IMG/VR virus record: IMGVR_UViG_3300021373_001115
Location: 1-51,745 of that record
Direction: 5' to 3' (one strand)
DNA: 51,745 nt
Source of the DNA: a virus
Shown here: piece by piece, positions 18,848-27,812 of the stretch
Numbering within the stretch: the stretch's first letter is position 1
How the letters are laid out: each line of letters opens with the position of its first letter
The notes under the pieces: model-generated
Database searches by the model: none
Told to the model about the DNA's origin: nothing
Seen by the model: the letters and a program-made list of their open reading frames with translations, nothing else
Made by a program: the position numbers and the translations under genes

Positions 18848-21800
18848 TTACTTGTAAATCGCAGACATTAAAAAATCGAGTTTATCATTTATATTATTTA
18901 TTGTCTCTTGCTGATCTTCTATAACCTGCTGTTGCTCTTTGATTGCTTCGATTAGCAAAGGAACAATTCGCTCATAGTCAACAGTAAGAAACTCGTGATC
19001 AGTTCCAGACTTTTGCGTATAGTTTCCGTTAAACGGAGCAATCGATACAGCCTCAGGTAAGACTTCTTGAATCTCTTGTGCGAGAACACCCACTTCATGA
19101 GGCTTTGTAGGATGGAAGTCGTACTCAGAAGTGATATCATCTATCCAATCATATTCAACACCACGAATCTTCTTGACTTTATCAATTGGATTAAGTATAT
19201 TTTGGATATTTGTTTTGAGTCTTGCATCAGACGCATACGCTAAAACATTTCCCGTTGCACATACACTACCCGTAGTAGCATTGAGGAATATCCTTGCATT
19301 GCCATCAGCCGCTGCATATAGACCCCAGCCATCAGCGTCCGCAAAGCCTATGAATGAAGCATTTGTATTCGTATATCCGATCCCATACATGTTAGATAAA
19401 GTTAGTGTGTCTGAAGATGGATTATAATTGCTACCAATTGTATAAATTGGATTTGAACGTGCGGAGTTTTCCCCAATATTATTATATGATCCTTCAAGAT
19501 GTCCAGAGTCATGCGAGCCTCTAGTTAACACATGACCCGAAGCTAAATTTATGTCTTGTTGATGTGTACTGAAATTAGTATACAACCCAACACCATCATT
19601 AAATAAATCCGCAAGTAATGAAATTCTGGTTGAGGTGCCAGTCTGACCACCTATATCTGCTCCGCTAGAATTTTTGATCATTGCCGAAGATTGATCGGAA
19701 ATTGGAGAAGGATTAAATCCAGTAGTATATGCTGTGACTACTGACTCTGTATGGAAGAAATAGTTTTCTCCACCACGCAAATAAACGATTATAAATCTTT
19801 GGTTTCCTGTTGTTCTGTATATTCCGAGAATCGTTTTCTCGGTAGAATCATACACATTATATTCAAAACGATATCCAAACTGCATGTCTGAATATCCCTG
19901 TGGACGTGCCCATCCTACAACCATATTGTTGTTATAAGGATCACTGCCAGACTGAGAGCTTTGAGACATAGTAAATTCATATGTGTTGTCGTAAGCACCA
20001 CCTGTGGACTGAGATATCACAACAGGATAAAAATTAGATTGGCTAAGTCCCGCTAGATTAATATTTTGTCGAGTTCTCTGAGGAGCATCCACTCCTCCGA
20101 TTCTCAATGACGTACAATCTACTGTATTAAGGTATGCATTTCTGCTCTGATCCAAAAACAGACTTGCACTCATGTACAGACCAGTTGTACCTGTCTGATT
20201 ATTTCTAAAGTATACATCACCCCCGTCTGCTTGGAAATTTAGCGATGCGTTAGCGCCATTAGTTCTAGCCATGATTTCATTAGAGTCCATGATAATGTTA
20301 GCGCTATTGCTTGGACCAATCTGCAAAGCGTGAGTAGTGCTGGCCAAAGCCGCATCAGCAGTGCTTGTTAGCACTAATCTACTTGCTGTAACTTCACCAT
20401 CGGAAGAGTCAATAATAACATTATCACCACTACCACTATTTGCAATAAACTTAAAGTCTTGATCGACTCGGAAGCGATAGCTATTTTGATCGTTTACATC
20501 ACCTTCACCCCAGCGCTGAAGATTTGTATTTTCATCTCTTTTCTTAATATAAAGCTGAGAAGAATCACTGACAACTGTTCCCGTTGTACCAATCGCTAAT
20601 ACTTCTGGAACACTTACAAATCCAGTGTCGCTAACAAATAACTTTGAGTTTGCTATATATTCAGATTGGCCCCCAACTTCATCATATCCAACAGCCCAAC
20701 CATTGAAGTTGTTATTGTAGATAATTCCAGAGAACCACTCTTCGCCAGGAAATAAAGTATCAAGATATTTCGTCCCTATTCCACGTCCTTCATATCCAGT
20801 CATTTCAAAGATTGTTGTAGACGCTGGTGCACCTGCCGTATCTGTTGCTTTAAGTCTTAGTACTGCACCTGTGACGTTTCCACCAAATGTATGTGATCCA
20901 CCGGTCGCTGTTATCCCAGCGTCTGTCAGCGTAAGATCCGTAGAACTTAGTGACATTTTGACACTCATACTTACTGGATCAGATTCTGCAATTACAGGAT
21001 TACCAGTTCCCTGATACCATTGGAAAATGTCGCCATTAAGCACAAAAGCACTTCTTTCGAGTGCTACTCCGCTAGAACTAACCCAGTCTCCTCCCCCACC
21101 TGTTGTAGCAGGCCAGACTCCATATCCCATAACGGGACCACCGGACGATCTTTGTCCTCCCCAAGTAGCGATAGTGTCTGAATTATATCGTCCAGCAAGA
21201 ATCCTAGATCCTGTTACAGTATCTTCATCTCCAGCGTCAATTAGACCTTGAACTGTGACAGCTTGCGTACTAAAAAGAGTAGCATCACCCCGAATATAGT
21301 TTAGATACGTTCCAGCAGTGCTGTCATAATATCCGAAGTGTGTGCGATTATCTCCCTGATTTGTTCCATAATCATCTGTTGATAAGTATGCTTGTCCGTT
21401 CGGTATTGTGAAGGATCCAAACTGAGATATCTGACCACTATTTACTTCCAGTTTTCCGCCAACTCGATAGCTGCCACTTGTGCTTGCGGACGAGGTTGCA
21501 ACACTGTTGTCCAATTGTACTTCAGCAAGAAGTGTGTTGGAAGCAGTATAGGGTGCTAAAGCAGATTCAAATGTAGGCGGCTGTTGATTCGATGCAGCTC
21601 CCCAAGCACTACAGTATAAAGTAAATGCTGATATAGAACTATAAGTTAATTTAATCTGAACATACATGAGTCCGCTAGTATCGTCTCGAACTACTCGTGC
21701 TGCAGCTGCACCTGGCCAGGCACCGTTTTGCGTCCATGTGCTTGCAAGATTGTGAATATATGCGGTGTTTGATGGTCCATATCCCACAGTTACAACAAAC

Positions 21801-23683
21801 GTAGATGTAGAGTGAGCGGCGTTTTTCAGTCTAACATAAACGGGGGCATTGCTTTCAGTAACTTCAAATAATGTATACCAACTACCCGATACTCCAAATG
21901 TTGCAGTAGTATATGTTTTCTGCGATTCACGAGATAGCGGAAATCCGTTATCTTCAAATTGATCTGCGAAAACAGTGCCTGTAACTCTAACTGGGCGATT
22001 GAACGTAAATTCGTTTGCACCGTCGCTAGATGATAGAATCTCGAAGCGCACTGTATGGTCGTTCGTACCTGGCGAAACTTCGTCTTGACGATATCTAATA
22101 TATCCGGTATTATCTGTAGTATAAAGTTCGAAGTGCTGTCCCGCATCTCTACCCGTCCTAAGAATAGCATCACTTTCGCCTGAATAGTGAAATATGTCAC
22201 CCCCCGAAGAAATTTCAAGTCTTTTTGTTGCGCCAGTAACAGGATCTGTAGTTCCAGAGTTACTTGTCGTTCCTGTGTAAAACTCAATCCCCCCGCCAGT
22301 GCCGACATTGCTTATAATTTGAAGTTGATTATCTCCTAAGCGAATCGCTGATTCTGTAATGTCTCCATCTTGCTTAAACCAAATGCCTGGGTGATCAGCT
22401 TCGCCTACATCATCCGTGTCTGCTTCAATAATAAGAAGTGAGCTTCCAGTGCCTCCAGATATATGCAACAACCCGTCCGGATTGTTAGTACCTATGCCAA
22501 CTTTTCCCGTAGAGGTGATAATCATTCTCTCAAAAAGACTATCAGCAGGACTATCGTTAGTGTAAAAAACTAAAGATCCTACAGCAGTATTACCTGTAGC
22601 TTCAGTAACGCCTTTAATGCCTGCTCTTGTAGTTCTTTGCGCACCGTTACCGTCAAAGTAGTTATCGCTGAATGTCAGCAAAGGCCCCTTTCCTACTGTA
22701 TCAGATTCCCAGTTGACAAATAAATCCAATGCGGAATGTGTTAGTTGATGTTCATCTCCAAGAACTCTAGTGCTATCATCAATAACTTGTAGCTGTGTAC
22801 TAGGATTTGAGGTGCCTACGCCAATTGCGCCGCCTGTAACAAGCGCACCACCCACTGTTACATCTTCGGTTGAAGAAATACTGAATCCAACGCCGGGTAT
22901 ATCGAAACTTGTATGTTGAGTATTTCCAATTACAATTTCATTTGATGATGTCGCAGAAGTAGGCTCAGCATTCCATCCCAATAATAAGTTGTTTGATCCT
23001 GATGTAAGTGTAGATCCAGTGCCGTGACCTAGCGCAGTGTTTTTGTCTCCTGATGCTAAAAATCCGAAAGCACTGTGTCCAACACCAACGTTTTCATCTC
23101 CATCAACGTTTTGATCCATTGCACGATAGCCGACCATGACGTTATAGTTACCCGTCTCGTTCAGTTCGAGCGCAGAGTATCCTATTGCGGTGTTTTGAGC
23201 GCCTGTCGTTTGATATCTTGATGCAGACCAGCCAAGCGCTGTATTAGCATCGGTGGTCACAGCGTTTAGCGTAAGATATCCAATCGCTGTGTTTCGATCT
23301 ACATTAGTCGCAGTAGATAATGCCTGAGCACCAACAACTGTATTTTCAAATCCTTGTACGTTCGCAGTATTTGCATTACGACCTATCGCAGTGTTATTTG
23401 AAGACGTACTAACAGCATTTGCATTCAGTCCAAATGCAGTGTTTGTGGATGATGTGGTACTCGGGCCACCACGACCTAATATGAGTCCATCAACTGACAT
23501 ATAAGTGTCAGTTGTAAGCTGACCGCCCGTTATTGCTAGAGACGTATTAGTTCCATCAAAACTAGTTGTGAGAGTAACAACACTGTTTGCTGTTGCGTTA
23601 GCGCCCGTAAATTCAATCTTAGGATCGTTAGAATTTGATCCTACATTGGGAGTAATCAGTATGTTTTTATCTTCCCAGGCCAT
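18848..23683 (-). CDS. Giant tail fibre 2, YadA-like repeats and S74 domain
   Basis: This is a 1611-residue fibre protein. Its N-terminal ~28 residues match fibre 1 almost exactly. Residues ~81-240 are about eight YadA-head-type repeats (NTAIGYSALE, NTALGHGTGS, NVGVGHSAFG), a left-handed parallel beta-roll found in trimeric adhesins. A long beta-rich shaft follows. The C-terminal ~200 residues (GIGYTNTNASFIGFADADGW onward) align with fibre 3 and end in a Peptidase_S74 chaperone: ASDARLKTNI (Ser1485), GVEYDWIDDI, HEVGVLAQEIQEVLPEAV and FLTVDYERIVPLLIEAIKEQ, then a coiled coil. The start overlaps the stop of fibre 3 by one base. The shared N-terminus suggests an alternative or hetero-displayed fibre on the same docking site as fibres 1 and 3. 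Confidence 0.88.
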   Translation of the reverse strand: MAWEDKNILITPNVGSNSNDPKIEFTGANATANSVVTLTTSFDGTNTSLAITGGQLTTDTYMSVDGLILGRGGPSTTSSTNTAFGLNANAVSTSSNNTAIGRNANTANVQGFENTVVGAQALSTATNVDRNTAIGYLTLNAVTTDANTALGWSASRYQTTGAQNTAIGYSALELNETGNYNVMVGYRAMDQNVDGDENVGVGHSAFGFLASGDKNTALGHGTGSTLTSGSNNLLLGWNAEPTSATSSNEIVIGNTQHTSFDIPGVGFSISSTEDVTVGGALVTGGAIGVGTSNPSTQLQVIDDSTRVLGDEHQLTHSALDLFVNWESDTVGKGPLLTFSDNYFDGNGAQRTTRAGIKGVTEATGNTAVGSLVFYTNDSPADSLFERMIITSTGKVGIGTNNPDGLLHISGGTGSSLLIIEADTDDVGEADHPGIWFKQDGDITESAIRLGDNQLQIISNVGTGGGIEFYTGTTSNSGTTDPVTGATKRLEISSGGDIFHYSGESDAILRTGRDAGQHFELYTTDNTGYIRYRQDEVSPGTNDHTVRFEILSSSDGANEFTFNRPVRVTGTVFADQFEDNGFPLSRESQKTYTTATFGVSGSWYTLFEVTESNAPVYVRLKNAAHSTSTFVVTVGYGPSNTAYIHNLASTWTQNGAWPGAAAARVVRDDTSGLMYVQIKLTYSSISAFTLYCSAWGAASNQQPPTFESALAPYTASNTLLAEVQLDNSVATSSASTSGSYRVGGKLEVNSGQISQFGSFTIPNGQAYLSTDDYGTNQGDNRTHFGYYDSTAGTYLNYIRGDATLFSTQAVTVQGLIDAGDEDTVTGSRILAGRYNSDTIATWGGQRSSGGPVMGYGVWPATTGGGGDWVSSSGVALERSAFVLNGDIFQWYQGTGNPVIAESDPVSMSVKMSLSSTDLTLTDAGITATGGSHTFGGNVTGAVLRLKATDTAGAPASTTIFEMTGYEGRGIGTKYLDTLFPGEEWFSGIIYNNNFNGWAVGYDEVGGQSEYIANSKLFVSDTGFVSVPEVLAIGTTGTVVSDSSQLYIKKRDENTNLQRWGEGDVNDQNSYRFRVDQDFKFIANSGSGDNVIIDSSDGEVTASRLVLTSTADAALASTTHALQIGPSNSANIIMDSNEIMARTNGANASLNFQADGGDVYFRNNQTGTTGLYMSASLFLDQSRNAYLNTVDCTSLRIGGVDAPQRTRQNINLAGLSQSNFYPVVISQSTGGAYDNTYEFTMSQSSQSGSDPYNNNMVVGWARPQGYSDMQFGYRFEYNVYDSTEKTILGIYRTTGNQRFIIVYLRGGENYFFHTESVVTAYTTGFNPSPISDQSSAMIKNSSGADIGGQTGTSTRISLLADLFNDGVGLYTNFSTHQQDINLASGHVLTRGSHDSGHLEGSYNNIGENSARSNPIYTIGSNYNPSSDTLTLSNMYGIGYTNTNASFIGFADADGWGLYAAADGNARIFLNATTGSVCATGNVLAYASDARLKTNIQNILNPIDKVKKIRGVEYDWIDDITSEYDFHPTKPHEVGVLAQEIQEVLPEAVSIAPFNGNYTQKSGTDHEFLTVDYERIVPLLIEAIKEQQQVIEDQQETINNINDKLDFLMSAIYK
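18886..18893 (-). promoter_or_regulatory. Possible variant late promoter before fibre 1
   Basis: The minus strand reads TATAAATG, one base off the T4 late consensus, 47 bases upstream of the fibre 1 ATG (18838) and inside the end of fibre 2. The spacing fits the other late units. The match is imperfect and lies in coding sequence, so it could be chance. Confidence 0.25.
22964..23443 (-). repeat. YadA-head-type repeats in fibre 2
   Basis: This codes for residues ~81-240 of fibre 2, with about eight units of the N-T-A-[IL]-G-x-x-A type spaced 17-24 residues apart. The pattern is known from trimeric autotransporter adhesin heads. Confidence 0.82.
23644..23683 (-). repeat. Fibre N-terminal homology box, copy 2
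   Basis: These are the first 40 bases of fibre 2. The terminal 23 bases are identical to those of fibre 1. Weaker similarity continues for about 50 bases further into each gene (PKIEFTGA). Confidence 0.85.
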
Positions 23684-26600
23684 TAGGATTCCTTGCGATC
23701 TTTTTCGAGAGCATCAATACGTTGTTGCATATTATTTATTAGCTCTTGTTGCTCTTTTATAGCCTCGATAAGAAGCGGAGTAATTCTCTCATAGTCAACA
23801 GTCAAGAAGTTATAATCTTCTTGCATTGCTTCTCGTTCTTCAATAGGTAATTCTTCAAACTTATTCTTTGCTTCTTCTTTTGTAACTTCACGGCCAAGCT
23901 CTTCTTCCATTTGTCGCTGAATCTTAGACCATCCAGTTTTCTGAGAGTAGATGCCATTGAATGGAGCAGTAGTCACAACCTCGGGAAGAACTTCTTGTAC
24001 TTCTTGAGCGATAACACCAACCTCATGCATCGCAGTCGGTGAGAATTCATATTCTGTTTCGATATTATCTACCCAATCATATTCTACACCACGAATTTTA
24101 CAAACTTTATCAAGTGCGTTTTCAATCTTTTTGACATTAGTTTTTAAGCGACCGTCTGATGCGTATGCAGTGATATTTCCTGTTGCAAAAATGTTTCCAT
24201 TTGTTGCCTGCAACCATATTCTTGCATCACCATCTGCCGCTACATACATGCCCCATCTAGCGGTGTCATATGGTAAAAATGTTGCGCTTGAATACGTATA
24301 TCCAACTCCATAAAAATTACCAAGAGTTGTGGTGCCGGGATACCAACTATTACCAATGCAATAGATAGGACCTGTAGTATTTGTCGTTCCTGCATTTTCT
24401 ATATCAGGATAATTGCCGTTTAAAAATCCACGACCAGCGCTAATTCGACGATAAGAATCACTAACAAGTATTCCACCCGTAGCAGAGTTTGTTGTAGTTT
24501 CAGCATTTAAGTCGATGATGACTTTATTGCTTCCGGCCCCTTTGAATCGATACTGATTTCCAGTTCCATACCATTGTAGTCCCCAAGCATCAGCCGCTGT
24601 AGCATTGCTAGGATAATATCTTTCGCTCAAGCCATGAATATCGTGATCACCATCACCTTGATCGCCTCTTGATATAAATCCTTGTCCTAGTACGGGTCGA
24701 TTTGCAATCGCAGTCGGGAATGTGATCTGTCCTGCGGCAGTATCGTCAGTATCCGATCTTAAAAAGATTCCTGAATTACCTGTGTGATAAACTTCGTACC
24801 AATTTCCCCAAGTATTTGCATTGTGTCTACGAAATGCAAGTCTACCATCAAAACCCGTCATTCCCCATGCTAATTGTCCACCGTATTGATTTCCGTCACT
24901 CTCTCCGCCTCGATGACGAACATTTACTAAATTATACCAAGCATTTCCAAACGGAGTATTTGCATTTGCGTTAAGCGCTCCAACATAAGTTGTAACTGTT
25001 TGTGTATTAAAATCTCCAGTAGGACCATTTGGAGAGGTGACTACTTTATATCCACTGGTATACATGTCACCAGCAACGGTAAGGTCTCCAGCACTTGTAT
25101 CAAAAGTCATTTGGGTTAAGACATTAGAACCACTATTTGTTCCCCATGTAAAGTCCCCATTCATTCTATGCCAAGCATTAGGTACTCCGGTATTAACCAC
25201 AGAAGTATCAGCAAAGAAATGTCCCGCTGCAGAATATTGGAGTTCTCCTGCTGATTGCAAGGAAGCGTTATATCCTCCTCCATTACCCAGAGATCCGGTA
25301 AAGCCAATTCCTCCGCTTAAACCGGGGCTACCATCATCTTGAAAAGTAATACGGTGTCCAGTTCCATTATTTTGGTTTCCTGTTAAAAAAAGTTGTCCAT
25401 TACCATCAAATCTAGCTTTTTCAGAACCCGCACCATCTCCAAAATATGTTCCGTTTGTAGTGTTAGCATACCAGTTTAAATAAATTCCATATCCACCCTC
25501 AACACAATCTACGTGTAAGTTTCCGCTGGAAATTGCTATCGATGCTCTGTCTGCGGCCGGCCCCGCATTATTACCCCCTATTCTTAAAGTGTTTGCCGCT
25601 GGATTACTATTCGGGCCAAACGTTAGTGTATTATCTCCAGTTAGTGTTGGACTTACAGAATTTGCACCTTCATGAATAACTCTATACTGTACAGTATCAC
25701 CATCAGCGTATATCGGACCAGTTGTTGAAATGCCGCCCTGTGCTATTTGATTTAAGTCCAATCTAGACGCTTCAGTGAAGGACGCCCATGCGGATGTTGT
25801 TCCGTTTGTCGAATTACTTGCGGTTGAGACATTACCCGGGTCCGTAGCATCTGGTATCCAGTCTTTTAATACCCAACTAGGAGTTTGGACGTTATCTCCA
25901 ACAATAGCGGCTCTAACTTGATTAGAACCATCATCAATATAAATTTGAACTGCGGCTCCATCATATGTACCAAGTTCTTTAATGCGAATATATCTAAATG
26001 GATTTCCCGCAAAGTAGGAATTCATTAAGCACGTTAAAGTGTTAGACGCATCGGTACCATAATGATGAGCGGCGTAAAACACAACCATCTGATGGTCACT
26101 ACTATTGATATCCCAAATAGCAAATCGAGCGCCCGCTCTACCAGAGCTGACAGTTGCAATTGTGTACCACCCAACAGCTAAATTAGTTGCTGTAACGTTA
26201 TCGACATAACTATCGTCAAGGAATTCGTCAACTTGAGCTTGAGTATAGTAACGGGTGTCGGTAGTTGTATTATAATTTGCTGTCGTTAGAATCTCATTTC
26301 CATCGACTGTGGCAATGCCTCCAGTCGGAGATAATCTAACCTCGCCTTCCGTGTTTCTTAGAGTCAATATGTCATTACCAATGCTTCCAAGGCCAACCCA
26401 AGCTGTTTCTGTGCCTTGTCGCTGAAAACTGACATAACCTATTTGATTTGTCTGGGTAGTAGCATTGGTGTCATTCACTTCCAGTACGGGAGAGCCAGTA
26501 GCTATCTCTAAGTTTCCGCTGAGAGATCCCCCCGACAACGGAAGCGCTCCGATTTCAGCTAAACTCCAAGATACATTTGCTCCACCGTTGACTGCTTTTC

Positions 26601-27807
26601 CAGTATTTCCTATAGTAAGAGTTCTTGATGTTGTCCACTGATCTGCGTTTGGATGATAGTCATCCATGAAGATTCTTTGCCAAGCACCAGGTGCTCCAGT
26701 AGAATTATTTCTACCTCTTACGTAAAGAGGAACAGAAGACGTGCTAGTTTTAAATAGATCAAAGTGTCTGCCCCAGTTACTACCATTTGCTCCACTAATC
26801 GGCCTGAATCCCCAAGTTACACCAAACTGACTTGGAAAGTTTGTGCTACCTGTAGTGTTCACGTCACCTGAGATGACGAATTCTCTTGTGTCGTTTTCAT
26901 AGCCAGTGAGATATGATGCATCTGCGGCGAGATAAGTATCATAAAAGTCTACGTAGTCATCTGAGCTAAATGCGTTTGTGCCTAGCGCTCTTGTGCTTAC
27001 TTGATCTGATCCATTGATCATTAAAGCGGTTGTCTGAGCATCAGCACCAAGACCTGCGATAGTCAATCCGCCTTGAATATATAATCCATCAGTCGGAGGT
27101 GTAGTTCCATCTGAAGCGGCACCAATCGTTGTACCGCCGTCAATATGAAGCTTTTTACCGACTATGCTTGATCCGCCCCCACCAATGGCAAACGTTCCGG
27201 TTAATCCTCTGTACCAGAGATAATCTGTAGCATCAACATCAGTAAATTGTATACCAGCGTAAGTAGTTCCATTTCCGTTTAGAATTAGCTGTCTGTCAGA
27301 GGAATTAGTAAGCGTTAGGATACCTGTCATAGTATCGTCAGCATCGCTTCGGACAAACTGTGTTGAGTTTAAGGAGTCTAATGTACCCGCATCAAGAGTT
27401 CCTTCGTCTGCTGTTGTAAGTACTCTGTTTCCACCAACGTCCAATTGTGCGTTTGTGTGATCAGCACCATCGCTAGTAAGTTGTAATTCCGCTCCACCTG
27501 TACCCGATACAGTAGCGATCAGTTTTCCGTCATCATTCTGATAGAAAAGCCAATCGAAGCTTGCGAGAGTGTTGTTGAAATCGACTCGCCCGTTAGTGCC
27601 AGTTCCCGTCAACTTTAAATTGTTTCCGTTGAGTAAAAAATCAGCGGCAGCTAACGTGAGTTGAGACTTGGTCGCACTGATATGATCAACGGACAGCGTG
27701 GCCGTATTTAGCTCTGTACTAGTCGCAGAGGTAAACTCAATTTTGGGATCGTCCGAAGACGACCCTATATTGGGCGTAATTAAAATGTTCTTATCTGTCA
27801 AAGCCAT
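23683..27807 (-). CDS. Giant tail fibre 3 with S74 domain carrying an insert
   Basis: This is a 1374-residue fibre protein. The N-terminus (MALTDKNILITPNIGSSSD, PKIEFTSATSTE) is homologous to fibres 1 and 2. The shaft contains typical fibre motifs: RSDADDTMTGILTLTN near 150; a WGRHFDLFKTSTSSVPLYVR block and YHPNADQWTTSRTLTIGNTG in the middle; and NTWGNWYEVYHTGNSGIFLR around 1050. The C-terminal S74 chaperone begins at ASDGRLKTNV (Ser1217). It keeps GVEYDWVDNI, HEVGVIAQEVQEVLPEVV and FLTVDYERITPLLIEAIKEQ, but has an extra ~39 charged, helical residues (WSKIQRQMEEELGREV...) between the SQKTG turn and FLTVDYERI. It lies 5 bases after fibre 4 and overlaps fibre 2 by one base. Confidence 0.88.
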   Translation of the reverse strand: MALTDKNILITPNIGSSSDDPKIEFTSATSTELNTATLSVDHISATKSQLTLAAADFLLNGNNLKLTGTGTNGRVDFNNTLASFDWLFYQNDDGKLIATVSGTGGAELQLTSDGADHTNAQLDVGGNRVLTTADEGTLDAGTLDSLNSTQFVRSDADDTMTGILTLTNSSDRQLILNGNGTTYAGIQFTDVDATDYLWYRGLTGTFAIGGGGSSIVGKKLHIDGGTTIGAASDGTTPPTDGLYIQGGLTIAGLGADAQTTALMINGSDQVSTRALGTNAFSSDDYVDFYDTYLAADASYLTGYENDTREFVISGDVNTTGSTNFPSQFGVTWGFRPISGANGSNWGRHFDLFKTSTSSVPLYVRGRNNSTGAPGAWQRIFMDDYHPNADQWTTSRTLTIGNTGKAVNGGANVSWSLAEIGALPLSGGSLSGNLEIATGSPVLEVNDTNATTQTNQIGYVSFQRQGTETAWVGLGSIGNDILTLRNTEGEVRLSPTGGIATVDGNEILTTANYNTTTDTRYYTQAQVDEFLDDSYVDNVTATNLAVGWYTIATVSSGRAGARFAIWDINSSDHQMVVFYAAHHYGTDASNTLTCLMNSYFAGNPFRYIRIKELGTYDGAAVQIYIDDGSNQVRAAIVGDNVQTPSWVLKDWIPDATDPGNVSTASNSTNGTTSAWASFTEASRLDLNQIAQGGISTTGPIYADGDTVQYRVIHEGANSVSPTLTGDNTLTFGPNSNPAANTLRIGGNNAGPAADRASIAISSGNLHVDCVEGGYGIYLNWYANTTNGTYFGDGAGSEKARFDGNGQLFLTGNQNNGTGHRITFQDDGSPGLSGGIGFTGSLGNGGGYNASLQSAGELQYSAAGHFFADTSVVNTGVPNAWHRMNGDFTWGTNSGSNVLTQMTFDTSAGDLTVAGDMYTSGYKVVTSPNGPTGDFNTQTVTTYVGALNANANTPFGNAWYNLVNVRHRGGESDGNQYGGQLAWGMTGFDGRLAFRRHNANTWGNWYEVYHTGNSGIFLRSDTDDTAAGQITFPTAIANRPVLGQGFISRGDQGDGDHDIHGLSERYYPSNATAADAWGLQWYGTGNQYRFKGAGSNKVIIDLNAETTTNSATGGILVSDSYRRISAGRGFLNGNYPDIENAGTTNTTGPIYCIGNSWYPGTTTLGNFYGVGYTYSSATFLPYDTARWGMYVAADGDARIWLQATNGNIFATGNITAYASDGRLKTNVKKIENALDKVCKIRGVEYDWVDNIETEYEFSPTAMHEVGVIAQEVQEVLPEVVTTAPFNGIYSQKTGWSKIQRQMEEELGREVTKEEAKNKFEELPIEEREAMQEDYNFLTVDYERITPLLIEAIKEQQELINNMQQRIDALEKDRKES
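27768..27807 (-). repeat. Fibre N-terminal homology box, copy 3
   Basis: These are the first 40 bases of fibre 3 (MALTDKNILITPN), homologous to the two other boxes. ttgggcgtaattaaaatgtt is shared exactly with fibre 1. Confidence 0.8.
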
Positions 27808-27812
27808 TTGAC

